NCBI RefSeq assembly: GCF_910596095.1
Contig: NC_056551.1
Coordinates: 12,417,501 to 12,481,500, forward strand
DNA: 64,000 bases
From: Thunnus maccoyii
Taxonomy: Eukaryota; Chordata; Actinopteri; Scombriformes; Scombridae
Direction: 5' to 3'
The notes beneath the pieces are model-generated. The model was not told the origin of the DNA. It saw only the letters and a list, made by a program, of their open reading frames with translations, and ran no database searches. Numbering within the stretch: the first letter of the stretch is position 1; every line of letters starts with the position of its first letter. A program made the position numbers and the translations under genes. This document shows, one piece after another, positions 35,701 through 54,223 of the stretch.

Positions 35701-38700
35701 GGCTGCTAAGCAGAAACATTATCTCCCCACTCTGTTGCTTGGAGTTAAGAGGATGCGTCCAACAATATTGCTCTTTCAGAGTTAATGAGCACTACCCTGA
35801 CCAGCTAACTGGACTCACATGGCTCCTATGAGAGAGGGCTGAGGGGCAGAGCCTCACAATCACTGGATCTAATTGTACATATTCTGATAAAATGCACTCT
35901 TTTTCCCTGTGTGACTGTGAGTCTATCTGAGATGATTTGTTACTATATACAGTACCAGTCAAAAGTTCGTCCGGTGTGTCTAAACTTTTGACTGGTACGG
36001 TATGTTTTAGGAACAGCTGAGTTGGTTTGTCTTACAGCTACTACTGTAAGTCACACTTGAGGACACGGGTTGAGAAATGACGACATAAAATGTGACCCAG
36101 TTGTTTTTTTTTTTTTCCTGTGGGCTCAAACATAACTGTGAATCTCTCCTTGAGAATTCATGATTTATCGAGCATGTTTGAACAAACAACACTCAGCTGA
36201 CACATCACCTCATCAACTGAAACACTGGGAAGTTGCTGACATTTGACCTCTGCAAAGCCCTAAAGTATCTGGGACTTGAAAGTAGATTCCTAGGGCGCCT
36301 TACAGTGTTCCGTAACAAATAAATACAATGTGATGAAATATTTGAATCAACTGTGTAAAATTTATAAATGTACCAAAAAAAATTGTGAAATAATTTAAAG
36401 TTACTAAAACTCAACGTGAAATGTTCATGTTCGATTTCAATGATAAGAGTTTTATTGGAGTTTGTTTTTAATCACATAATCTTTTCATAATAATGGAGAT
36501 GTAGCCAATTGCCAAAATGTTGCCCAGGTAGCTCTGCAGTAACCGGTTAAGACTGCTGCCGTTAACACTGGTTCTTCAGTTTGATGCTCAGTAGGTCGGT
36601 GTTGTGTTATTTCCTCTTAAAGTAGTTTGTACTTTGTTCTTTCAGACATATTTTCAGAGAGATATCTATATCTAAAGATCAATACAGTATACAGCACCTA
36701 TTATTGAAAGGCTTTAAAATAATACTTTTATTTACTCATATCACCCAGGTCCTGACCTAGCTAGCAGGACAAGAAACTTCTTACAAGTCCAGACTTGTGC
36801 AACAGACATTCTTACATGCTTCATTAGCAGCCCGCAGCATCCATGTTAACAGAGCTGAGAATGTGTCTGACTGAAATGCCTGGATGGAAATGCCCTTTAT
36901 TTGCTCTCTACATTATGGTTCTGCCCACAATCAGTTTCTCAGTTGAATTCCAGACTGAGGTTGATGGTCATTACCAGGGAATGTGGGTAAACAAGGACAG
37001 CGAATGTCATTGTTTCATGCTGGGATGCTAATGTGTCCTGACTATGTATGTCAGGTATTCCCCAACGATTTTCAATTACCCGGGGACAAACTGAAAACCT
37101 TTACTCCAGCTGCTGCAGGGAAATGAAGTACTGGTATCAACTTCTAAGATTTTCCAGCACAGCAACCAACCAACAAAAAGTAGATTTTTGATTAAGTTAA
37201 GTTACTGCAAGTTACTACCGTGCACAGATGCTTACTAAAAATATATTCTAACAAAAAAATTCAATAGTAAAATAGTGTTGGCTGTACTCCGTAAACCGTT
37301 ATCAGGCTTGTTGGAGAGCAGAATGGACAGGTAACTAATATGGCTCATTTAATTATGCAAATAAAAAAACAGGACAGGCTTGGTATTTTGAATGGCAGTT
37401 GCTCGGTAGATCAGTTCATGGATGAAAGCCTTCAGTTGCAGTATTTCAATGACTGAAACACAGACGCACACTATGCACAATCATTTCTTGCGGCCTTTTG
37501 TTTGCAAATCCACACTGGTCTGATTTCATCGCTTCTCTAAATCCCCAAACAAAAAAAAAAGAACATTTTTCGCAGTTGGCTTTAAAACAAAAAAAACGCA
37601 CCCTTCATGTTGTAAATCAATAGCAAGCCTTTCCTTGTTCTGTTAAAACAGCCAATTTTGATGTTTATGGGCAGAGGATTTGTTTGTGAAAAATCTGAAA
37701 ACCTTGGCCAGATTCCTGAGTGTGACTTAGTGTCTGTGCAACAGCAAAGAAAACACTCTTCTTCACAGCAGCCAAGCTGAACCCGTAGAATCATTGTTTA
37801 TTCTGTATTTCCCAATGGTTAATGACGATAAATGCAGTGAAGTGCTTAAATTTTACAATAAAACATGTATGTCAAAGACCAAATTAAATCTGATCTGAGG
37901 CTAAGACAACTGGGATCATGGATCATTTCTTTGAAGAGCACAAAAACCACATATGTGGAGTACATGTGAGGGTTTTTGCAGCACTTACCCGATGCACCTC
38001 CTCCAAAAGCAGCTTGGCACAGTTCTTGCCGAGGTCTTCTGGCAAAATAGGGTCTCCCTGCCCCTGCGGCGTCGATGACATCTCAGCACTGAGGAAGCAG
38101 CCATTCAGCGTCTCTGCCACCAGTGTAAGACCAAAACCCGGAGACCTGCAGCAAACCAACATGAATTATTTAGCGTCTTTCTCTGAGTAAGGGTTGAGAA
38201 ACAGACAGAAACACACGCAAAGTAACTGAGATAACTGGAACTGGTAAGTAGCATTTTTACATTTAAACTGTAGTGAAGATCAACAAGAATAACAGTAATA
38301 AATACTGTTAAATGCTCCTCCCAAAAGGAGGCAGTAACAGAGCTGGAAAAAGACCAACAAGTGATGACACTGCAATTACATGAATGTTGAGATACTCACT
38401 TGCCAGAGTTGGCGCCTTTCATGTGGTCGGTGTAGATGTAGATGTCTGGAATGAACTGGTTGAGGATGCTCCTGGCTGACTCCACGATCCTGTTGGCCAT
38501 CTGTGGGGAAACTCGCACTGAATATCTGGGTTTAGACCGTCAAGGGCCTTTCATACAACAGCGTGAGGTTGCCCGAATAAAACAACTTGTGGTCTGACTG
38601 TGTGGTTGCAAGCACACACACACCACCGATATTCATCCATGACAAAAATTAGTTCAACTTCAGCTGAAAGGAGCAAAACCTTGAGAAACAAGTTGCTGGC

Positions 38701-41645
38701 ATGGAATAAAAACATGTTGAAAACCGAGACAGCCCTCTGTGTATGATGAGTAACTGTATCAACATATTGACAACATTATGTGCTACCAAGTTCAGGCAGA
38801 CAATAGACAAGTTTAGTTTTACAGTTCTGGCATTCATGAGGAAATAGATACCGAAGGTGAAATGATTATACACATACTTGATTTGGCAATCAACAGGAAC
38901 TATTTTGATAATCCATCAGTTTTTTGTGCAAAAATGCTCTAAATTCTCTCATTCAAACTTTTCCAATGTGAGGATTTGTTTCTGCTTATATCATTGCAAA
39001 ATGTATTATCCTAAGCTTTTGGACTGTTGGTCAAATAAAACAAGACATTTGAAGCAGTCACGTTGGACTTTAGGAGATTACCAGTGACAATAATTGTGAC
39101 GTTTCACTATTTTCTCACATTTTATAATAAAAATGATTAAATAATAAGTAGATGAATTGATAATGAAAATAATTGTCAGTTGCAGCCCTTTTAGATAAAA
39201 TAGAAAACAACAGGACTGAATTGTAAGACGGCTTTCAAATAATTGTTTGTATCACTTTAATTTTTTTTTACAGGTGAAAATAAGACCATGTGAGCTTGAG
39301 AAGGATACGCCATTCCTCTGATCCTCTTAATCTTTCCCGGGTCAGTCAGCTGCACTGGCCTGATGGTCCTGCAGACGGGACATGTGAAAACTACCTCCCC
39401 TCCCCCACCGGGTGCCATTCCTCTCTTCACCACCTGAGGGAGCAGCGGCAGGGAGAGAATGAGACGGGAGAAAAGAGAGGGTGACTCGGTTGTAAGTTGT
39501 GAGTAGCAGCCCTATATTTGACTGGATCACATTATACCGTGCTCGTCAACAGACGACCACGGTGCCCTCACCTTGAGATCAAAGCTCGCTCCATCGATGC
39601 CGAACTTCTTCATCAGAGGGAGCGCTGTGGACTTCAGCAGGTCGACCTGCGGCAGGCGGATAAGTTTAAATACTCAAACATGCTTCTGCAAAGTGTTGAA
39701 AATGGTGACTACCTTGCAAAAAAAAAAAACCACCACAACAACACTGCACAATGGACTCCTAACAAATAGTTCCTATCACAGCTAGAAGCAGAGACGCTCT
39801 TCACTGTTTCCATGACAACACCTCTCTCCAGTGTCTTCAGGTCATACTTCTTACTTGCTTCCTCGTCTGTGGTTTGCTGACATTACACACTTTGGAACAA
39901 TGCAGCTCACAGCAAAATAAAAAAAGAAAAAAAAAGAAAAAGAGGATGCAGCAGCTGAGACTGTCTTACTGGCAATTTTAATGCTGTAACAACACGTTAA
40001 AAATGCAGAAGCAAAGGATCTGGAGACAAAAATGGAGTCACAACAAGGAAAAGAGACTGCATTTACAAATTTAAAATGTGGACCAGAACACTCAAGTCAA
40101 TATATGAACCTGATTATGACCCTGATCTATTATGTTTTGGTCTAAAATTGACTGCCTTGTACTTCAAATGTACAGTTTATACTAACACCATGTTTCTCCT
40201 GCAACACTGAGCTAACATGCACTTGACAACACAAAGAAATCTCTTTATATCCACACAGTCAGATAGATGAGTCAAACAATTCAGAAGTACAAACATATAA
40301 AAACATCAAGTAGCAAAATAGAAGACGATCAGATCAGATCACGTCCTCACCGTCGGGTCATTGGGGTCGTTGGTGACTCCCCTCAGAGTGGCCTTCAGAG
40401 TGGTCTTCATGAACGGAGCCAGCATGAGCAGGGCCTCCAGATAGTATCCAACCGAGCGCTGCAGGTTACAGTCATGCTCTACAGAGCCGCCATACAACAA
40501 GCCGGGCTGGTAAAACAACACCGTGCCTTGCAAGGACAGAAACATAAAGACAGTGAGAGAGTCTGTAACATAGATGACGGTACTATTAGCAACAGTCTCT
40601 ACACAATCCTGATGTTTACGGTCTTTTAGAAGCAGAACCGCTATATAAAAATGGAAAAAGGGTATCTACAAGGAAGCCATTAGAATTTGGCAAAATAGTC
40701 AAGACAGAAAAATAATGTTTTCTTCTAGTTAATGCAGTGAACTGAAGTTTCTCTCTGTATAATCAGAAGGTTATTATTATATTATGACATCACCACAGTT
40801 CAACTAAACGCCACACAGGCAAAACTGACAAATTCTGCGGATAACCTAAAATAAATCCCATCTTTCATATTCAAGGTGTTGAGCAATGCTGAAATGTCAA
40901 CTCTTTGGCACCCTCTGGCAGTAAACAGTAGTTAGATAAACCACACAGTCTGTGACAAAGCCAACAGTCATATATCCTAATTTTAATACTCACCTGTTTG
41001 GTTTATCTCTATTCTGGAGCCATTTGTCACTTTATCGAGCAGTCTGATGAAACTGGCTTCAAAATCTGGAAAAAACGAGACAAAAATTCAGTTAAACCCG
41101 CCACATTAATTTATGGATGAAAGTCATGTTGTCTTAAAGGAGAAGAAAAATTAAAAAAATAAACTTTTTCATAATAACAAGTAGGTTAGAACAAACTAGA
41201 GCCTTCTTTATATAATTTACATACAGTATTAAAACATCTGGAGTCCAATACATGGTCATAAGTATCAAATAAGAAACTCAACTAATATAAGGTTGTCACT
41301 GGTTGAATACTTGCCACAAACGAATAAAAACGACGCAACTTTTGCAGTGTTAGGTAAGATTAAATTTATCTACCACTTACACTACTGTCTCATCATTTCT
41401 CCACCTCTGGCGCCCAGTGATTAAACACACTCCCAACTGCGTAACAGCTAGCTCCCGTTAGCTTCCGAGCTAACTGCGACGCCACATGAAGAAGAGTGAA
41501 GAAGCAAAAACTCACCGCGGAGCCCCGGGTTGTCGTCTTTGGACCTGATGTTTGTAATTTTCACACGCTTCCCGCTGAGTGTGGATAAAACCAGCCGCTG
41601 TCGGAAGAAATTGCAGCCTTCATAGGTGAGCCCCTGACTTGCCAT
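29793..41645 (-). CDS. rcl1: RCL1, RNA 3'-terminal phosphate cyclase-like protein
   Basis: RCL1 is a nucleolar factor needed for early pre-rRNA cleavages that yield 18S rRNA. It belongs to the RNA cyclase fold but is regarded as lacking cyclase activity. Nine exons join in frame (372 codons; human 373): 41516-41645, 40994-41065, 40351-40526, 39572-39646, 39309-39433, 38400-38525, 37989-38145, 31340-31443, 29793-29946. Diagnostic stretches are FRQRLVLSTLSGK (residues 14-26), QPGLLYGGSVEHDC (74-87), RGVTNDPNDP (117-125), RGMAPGGGGEV (155-165), PGFGLTLVAET (237-247), STPQGQG and KVLMTCVGVGYSN near the end. Intron 7 is 6.5 kb and repeat-rich. Intron 8 holds a miR-101 hairpin. Exon 6 begins at ATATTCAGTGCG, because only that acceptor keeps the conserved AYSVRVSPQ frame. 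It diverges from ak3, with about 1 kb between start codons. Confidence 0.95.
30395..30482 (-). ncRNA. mir101: miR-101 family microRNA precursor (miR-101b-like)
   Basis: Read on the minus strand, the two arms are TCAGTTATCATGGTACCGGT (5' arm, within 30447-30466) and TACAGTACTATGATAACTGA (3' arm, mature about 30409-30430, 22 nt), separated by a loop of roughly 20 nt. The 3' arm matches the vertebrate miR-101 mature sequence; the A in 'ACTATGAT' is the form I recall as zebrafish miR-101b. The outer stem pairs ACTGTCC with the GGCAGT side. Human mir-101-2 also sits in an RCL1 intron, in sense. It would be processed from the rcl1 primary transcript or its own promoter. Confidence 0.93.
31684..32042. 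repeat. Long imperfect inverted repeat (foldback MITE) in rcl1 intron 7
   Basis: The left arm (31684-31791) starts TTGTGACCAGGACAGTGATA. The right arm (31933-32042) is its imperfect reverse complement, ending CATTGTCCTGGTCACAA. Further matches include ATTTTGAAATTTACC near the outside and ATTTTCATTCACATAA and GTCAGAAAAA toward the inside. The arms are about 108 bp and the spacer 141 bp. There is no coding potential. Confidence 0.8.
32230..32886. repeat. Dispersed repeat, copy A (rcl1 intron 7)
   Basis: The first half (about 32290-32560) is highly similar to 57545-57815: shared phrases are AAAGTTGTAGCCATGACAGG, AGACAATGCTTCAGAT, CAATCACCACAGTTTCAAGG and TGGGCACCCAAGATTAGTGT. The second half (ACAGTGACCTTTGACCTTTG, CTCAAGGCGTTCCTGAGATA, CATAATGCCTCCGGTCACAG) is a phrase set I recall from very abundant teleost repeats. 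Both ends carry a 'TGCCTCCG/GATGTATGCC'-like theme. Confidence 0.65.
35949..35999. mobile_element. Minimal Tc1/mariner-type inverted-end remnant
   Basis: AGTACCAGTCAAAAGTT and AACTTTTGACTGGTAC face each other across 15 bases. 'AGTACCAGTCAAAAGTTTGGACACAC' is, from memory, the terminus of a fish Tc1-like element; here only the two ends remain, with TA next to each side. Confidence 0.55.
38879..39188. repeat. Dispersed teleost repeat (relative of 1-303)
   Basis: It contains TCAAACTTTTCCAATGTGAG, CTTTTGGACTGTTGGTCAAA, ACAAGACATTTGAAGCAGTC and ends ATAATTGTCAGTTGCAGCCC. These are hallmarks, from memory, of the same abundant family whose opposite orientation ends in TGCAGCTCTAG. It lies in rcl1 intron 5. 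Confidence 0.6.
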
Positions 41646-49316
<7,671 letters not shown>

Positions 49317-50720
49317 AAAGTCTGAACAGAAAGACACAAGAAGATCACCAGGAGAAACCACTCTAGTTCACTTCTGTGAAACGAGAGGAGAGCCATCAGT
49401 GCATTAATATATTCTGAATGTTCAAAAATGAGCAGGAAGCACATACAGTTTATATCAGGAAGAAATAGTACATTAAGATGTTGTTGGGAAAACTTTTGAA
49501 GTGCTTGTTGCACTTCTGTCACTGAAATTAGTTCCTGAAACTTTCAGGACCTGAACATGAAATCCTTCAAATATTAATTCATTCAATGACGTGCCTTTAG
49601 AAAGCCAGGAGACTTCACTGAATCAAACATCAAGATGTTTAACAGTAGAATATTAAGGTCTCTATCATGAGAGATGTTGAAATGCACAGATAGGAACGGT
49701 TGTCATCTCTGGTGAACACAGCCAGTTGAGTATCAATTTTTACAGTTTTCCAATTACAGTAATGGGTTTGTTTGATGGTAATGACACTCCTAAATAAGCA
49801 CTCATGAAGAAGGTTCTCTAAAGTAAATAACATACTTTCCAGCAAAAGTGTGCATACTGGAACTGCCTCATTGGGGCTACTTTTTATGCAGTGGGTATTT
49901 GCCCCTAAAGGGAAACGTGCCATGTTCTACAAATGACTGTAAATTCACTTTTTGCACTCAAGTGCCTTTACTGTTTTTACAAATGTAATGTGTAGCTCAG
50001 TGAATGTAGTTTGTAAATACTTTTTATGAATATGGACCAGAGAATCATGTAGAAAATGACCACACTTATATTTAATATTTTAACGTTTAATTATCACAAG
50101 AAATCATTATTATATGTAACAGCTCAGTGTAACCACCTCAAGTCTTAATAGTGTTGCCTCCAAATGAACCAGGTGTTCCTTGTTGTGACCAAGTCTGTTA
50201 ATGTATACTGATATTTGCCATTTTAATGTGACTTGACAACTTTCATTGAAAAATATATATTAATTTAAAACATTTAAAGCACAGTATGTACAGGGCTTTC
50301 ATCTCGTTAAAACATATCAGAGCATATCAGTTCTGTGTTTTTGCACTTTGGTCTTAAGGATGTTTCACCACGTTAAAGCCACAGAAATGCTAACTTGTAT
50401 CTTGATGAAGGTTTCTGCAATGTGTGTATTTCTAAACACATGAATACAATGTTTAAAAGCACATGTCCTCTTCGTAGAGTGTTTATTACGTTTCAAAAGA
50501 CACTTCTGATACTAGCAACTGTATTTAGTATATTATTGTACACCGGAATTACACATCTCGTCATTTGTTTTAATGTGTCTGATTTCAATTAACAGTTAAG
50601 GAAAAAGCTATTTCTTGGCCTATAGTTGTTACTGCACATCTACAAAGAACATTTAAAAGCGTCTTTTTATACTGCATTTCAGTTTCTTACGGTGACAATA
50701 AAGCCAAATCTTACACTAGC
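49317..50720 (+). other. ak3 3' untranslated region (predicted)
   Basis: No coding exon follows the stop codon. AATAAA at 50697-50702 is the first well-placed signal I recognised, giving a 3' untranslated region of about 1.4 kb. The actual end needs transcript data. Confidence 0.45.
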
Positions 50721-53700
50721 CTACTGTGAATGACAAGTCTAATTCATATAATTTTCCTCAAGATTATAGCCTAGTGACAGAAACTCTTACACCACGTCAG
50801 ATTCTGTGATTATATTTAGATAGTTTGGGATGTCGTTTAATACAACAGTTAAGGCCAAACAGTCATTTTGCATAGTTTAGTCACTGTGGAGAAAAAAAAA
50901 GAGAAAAAATAAACATTTAAGTCTACAACACATTATTTTTAGCTTTACTGCTGACATTAGCCGTTTGTTTACAGTGTTTCTAATGCCGTATATGTGAACA
51001 GACCAGTGCAATGTAAATCTGTGAAATAATAACTAAATGGTGAGATGATGATAATCAACAATGCATCACACAGCAGCTTTAAATCATAAATGCATGTACT
51101 GTACTTTAATGCATCATCTGGTATTTTTAATTCCACAGTGTGCAGTGAAAATCGTACTGATCATGTCGCTCAGCAGATTTTCATACCAATTTTTGTTGTC
51201 TTGTTAAATTATTATAATCCAGGGGACAGTAATCTGGAAGCCTAAAATCTGGCAAAAAACTTCCTTGAACTCTGACAAAAACAAAGTCAGAAGAAAACAA
51301 AAAATACAAAAGTGAAACAATAAAACAAAAAATGTCACACAATTCAAAACACAAGCTCATCTAAAGCCTGCAAGTGAAATAAAAATGTTCAGAATTTCTG
51401 ATTTAATTCTGGATGGCTAGGAACAACAACAAAAACGTGACAAAATCAACAACACGGTATGAGGAAGAATAATACAGTTTTTAAACACTCCACCTCAACT
51501 TCTTTAAAAAAAACCAACTAGTTTCTTTCTGTTTCAAAAGGAGAAATATAAAGTGCAGGACACATTCAGATGCAGAGAGCTCCTTTCTGCATATAAACAT
51601 ATAGTTTAAGTCTTTTTGTGGAGAGCTCAGCCCTTTTTTTTGCCTCCCCTCCATACCGGCACTTTTTTTTTTTATCTAGATCACAGAAATGAGAACTTTA
51701 ACGGACGACAGTCGACACAGAGAGATTGTATTGAGAAACTGGCGGGTTGTGACTCAGCTTCAAATGCTGGGTAAAGATGACTTAACTGGTAAATAAAAAA
51801 GTATTTTGGCCTATCACTGAACCAAAAAATAATACAGAACGCCCACACAGACCTAGTAAACCTTTTGTACACTGCAGAAATTTAGCATGACGTGTACTGC
51901 ATCACCTGTATTTAAAGGTGTGATTCAACTCACTGCTTGAAATTTTAGGCTTTGATTATGTGAACGCCTGATGAAATATATTCCAAGGGAGCATAATTCA
52001 GCTGATGAATAATTATCAACTAAACTGACAAAACACAGTTCCCTCTTTACACCTTACATTATCATGCATCTTGCACCCAGACAACAGCTAGATGTGGATT
52101 ATTCACATTTACACTCGACACTAAAATTGCCTTAATATCCTCATAAAACCGGGCTTATCTTGCCCTTCTCAAAATGCGTATTTGCATCGAAAGCTGAGTG
52201 CTTTGACATGCATTAAATGCTGAGTTATCATATTGTGTTTTCTCATAAACATAATCCTGCAGGCGCTTACTAAAAAGGCATGCACTATTCATTATTTGTA
52301 TTTGTCTTATATCAAGGCGTTTAAATAAATATGAACCAACGATTAACTCTGTGAGGCTGAATTATCTGTCAAAGAAAAGGACTAAGTCCACGACAACAAT
52401 AATTTTTTCAGAATACAGCTGTATATCGTCATCTTCTGTGTTTGTGTGCCGACCGAAAAAATTCAAATGTGTCTCTAGTGATTTTGTATATGATTCCTTG
52501 TAGATGTTTCTGTATTGGGTGAATCTATACATGTATAAAACATACATGTTTAAACACCATCTAGATAAAATCTGAATGCCAAAGATGCATGTTAATGGTA
52601 GATGTAAAGAAGGTTTAAGTTTCTCTAAGCTGTTCCAGACAACACTAAGGAATACTTTTTGGAAAACCCTCATCCTGCCTTTCATTAAACGAATCAATTG
52701 CCTCAACTGCCCCGCTTCTGATGTGACGACCTTCATCTGTCTGTATCCTACATGTTCAGAAGCAGAAGATATAAGGCCACACTGATAATGACAACCACTC
52801 TGCATTTGTAAAAGCAGTGCGTATCTATTCCATTTCATTTTATAACTCTTTATGCTCGACTTCAAGCAACAAAGCTGGCTGCTCTTTATGGCTTCTCTGG
52901 CGCAGTAAGGACTGGCAACAAACAGTTAACAAGCCTTGTAACAAAAGCCAAAGTCACAAAAGCCTTGTAAAAGTTGACACCATGTTTATCTACCTCCTTC
53001 AAACACCTGTTCATTCTGGACAACAAGCTACTGCATTATTTATCCTCTCCTGCTAATCTGTTTGCAACAAGGTTTCTCACAGGTGAGAGTCTGAACCGAG
53101 AGCTTTGAATCCAGCCTTTTTTACTCCAAGATTCTGAATTCATTCTAACCTGTCAGGATGAAGGCTGGAGAGAACATAAATCAAGGAAACCACAACTGGG
53201 GCAACCTTACTATCTGTATATGTTACAGATTTAGTCATTACACCATTAAACACATTTAAAACGGCTCTTTGCACATGAGCATACAGCCAGCTGGTTCACT
53301 TGTAGTGAACCAACTTTGAAAAAAAGTTAAAAAAAATTAAGAGTAACAAGCATCAAACTTCCAGGATCAAGATATTTCTATTTCTCACACTCCTAACATG
53401 CTTAGCAGGGCCTGATCATATGCAATTTTATTTCCCCTCATGATTGAAATCCAATTATTCAACAGGTCACACCTGTTGAGCAACCACCTTTTTTTATATT
53501 TACTTGGACCTGTAGACACATTATTGGTTTATTATTTGTTTGTTTTCTACACCTGTGCAGTTTTAAATTGTACTTTTAATAGACACACAGCATCAAGCAC
53601 AGAGTAGTGAACTATCAGTTTGCCGTACTGTACATATAAATGTTAAGCATTAACCAAAAGTCAGTCATGCTTCTCTCATACTTGACATGATTCATTTTAA

Positions 53701-54090
53701 GCACCTATGACACTACTCCTCAGATGTCCACTGACCTAAGTCCTACTTCAGGGATTGGATTTAGTACCAAGCTAACTTTTGTCCGGAGACTTTATCAGTT
53801 TAGTATTCTTGGTGTTGTCTGGATTTAATTATCAATTTGTCAGTTTGTTTTGCTTTCAAGTCCGGAGGTTTCTTTTTTTCAGGTGAAAAAAAGGAACTAG
53901 ATTGAAGGATATAAGGACTCCGTCTGCAAGACCAGGGTTATGACACAACTCATGCATTTAGCTGGTAAAAGACACTGCAGGAGGCCGACCACAGTGACAT
54001 AATAACAGCAACACTGACTGTAAAACATTATTTCCTGCAGGTTCTCCTCCGAAAACTGACTAGAGAACATCAATCAAGACTGATCATGCT
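50721..54090. other. Intergenic region between convergent ak3 and cdc37l1
   Basis: AT-rich DNA with no supported exon, RNA gene or clear full-length mobile element. Open reading frames here (for example 52362-52865 minus) have no recognisable domain or splice context. Confidence 0.5.
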
Positions 54091-54094
54091 TCCC

Positions 54095-54100
54095 TTTATT
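54095..54100 (-). terminator. Polyadenylation signal of cdc37l1
   Basis: Minus-strand AATAAA about 125 bases after the cdc37l1 stop codon. Confidence 0.5.
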
Positions 54101-54223
54101 CCTGCTCTGCACCAGCGTTTTTCAGCCTGGTTTGCTGCGTCTAAAGAGGGCTTCAAACTCAGCTTGTTCCTAAACGGGGAGACGGCGGAGATGGAAGAAA
54201 AGCAGTGGCCGACCCCACATTCC

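Larger units (their letters stand above)
31444..37988. other. rcl1 intron 7, 6.5 kb, repeat-rich
   Basis: Apart from the inverted repeat at 31684-32042, repeat copy A at 32230-32886 and the mini-palindrome at 35949-35999, it is AT-rich, with a poly(A) tract at 35645-35665 and a (TA)n run near 35120-35130. No exon was supported on either strand. Confidence 0.5.

Noticed and set aside
36843-37031. 62-codon frame with a hydrophobic stretch in rcl1 intron 7
   Set aside because: No acceptor/donor pairing or family resemblance; within a large intron on the opposite strand.
52362-52865. 167-codon minus-strand frame between ak3 and cdc37l1
   Set aside because: No domain recognised, repeated frame-neutral AT-rich codons, and no supporting splice sites.
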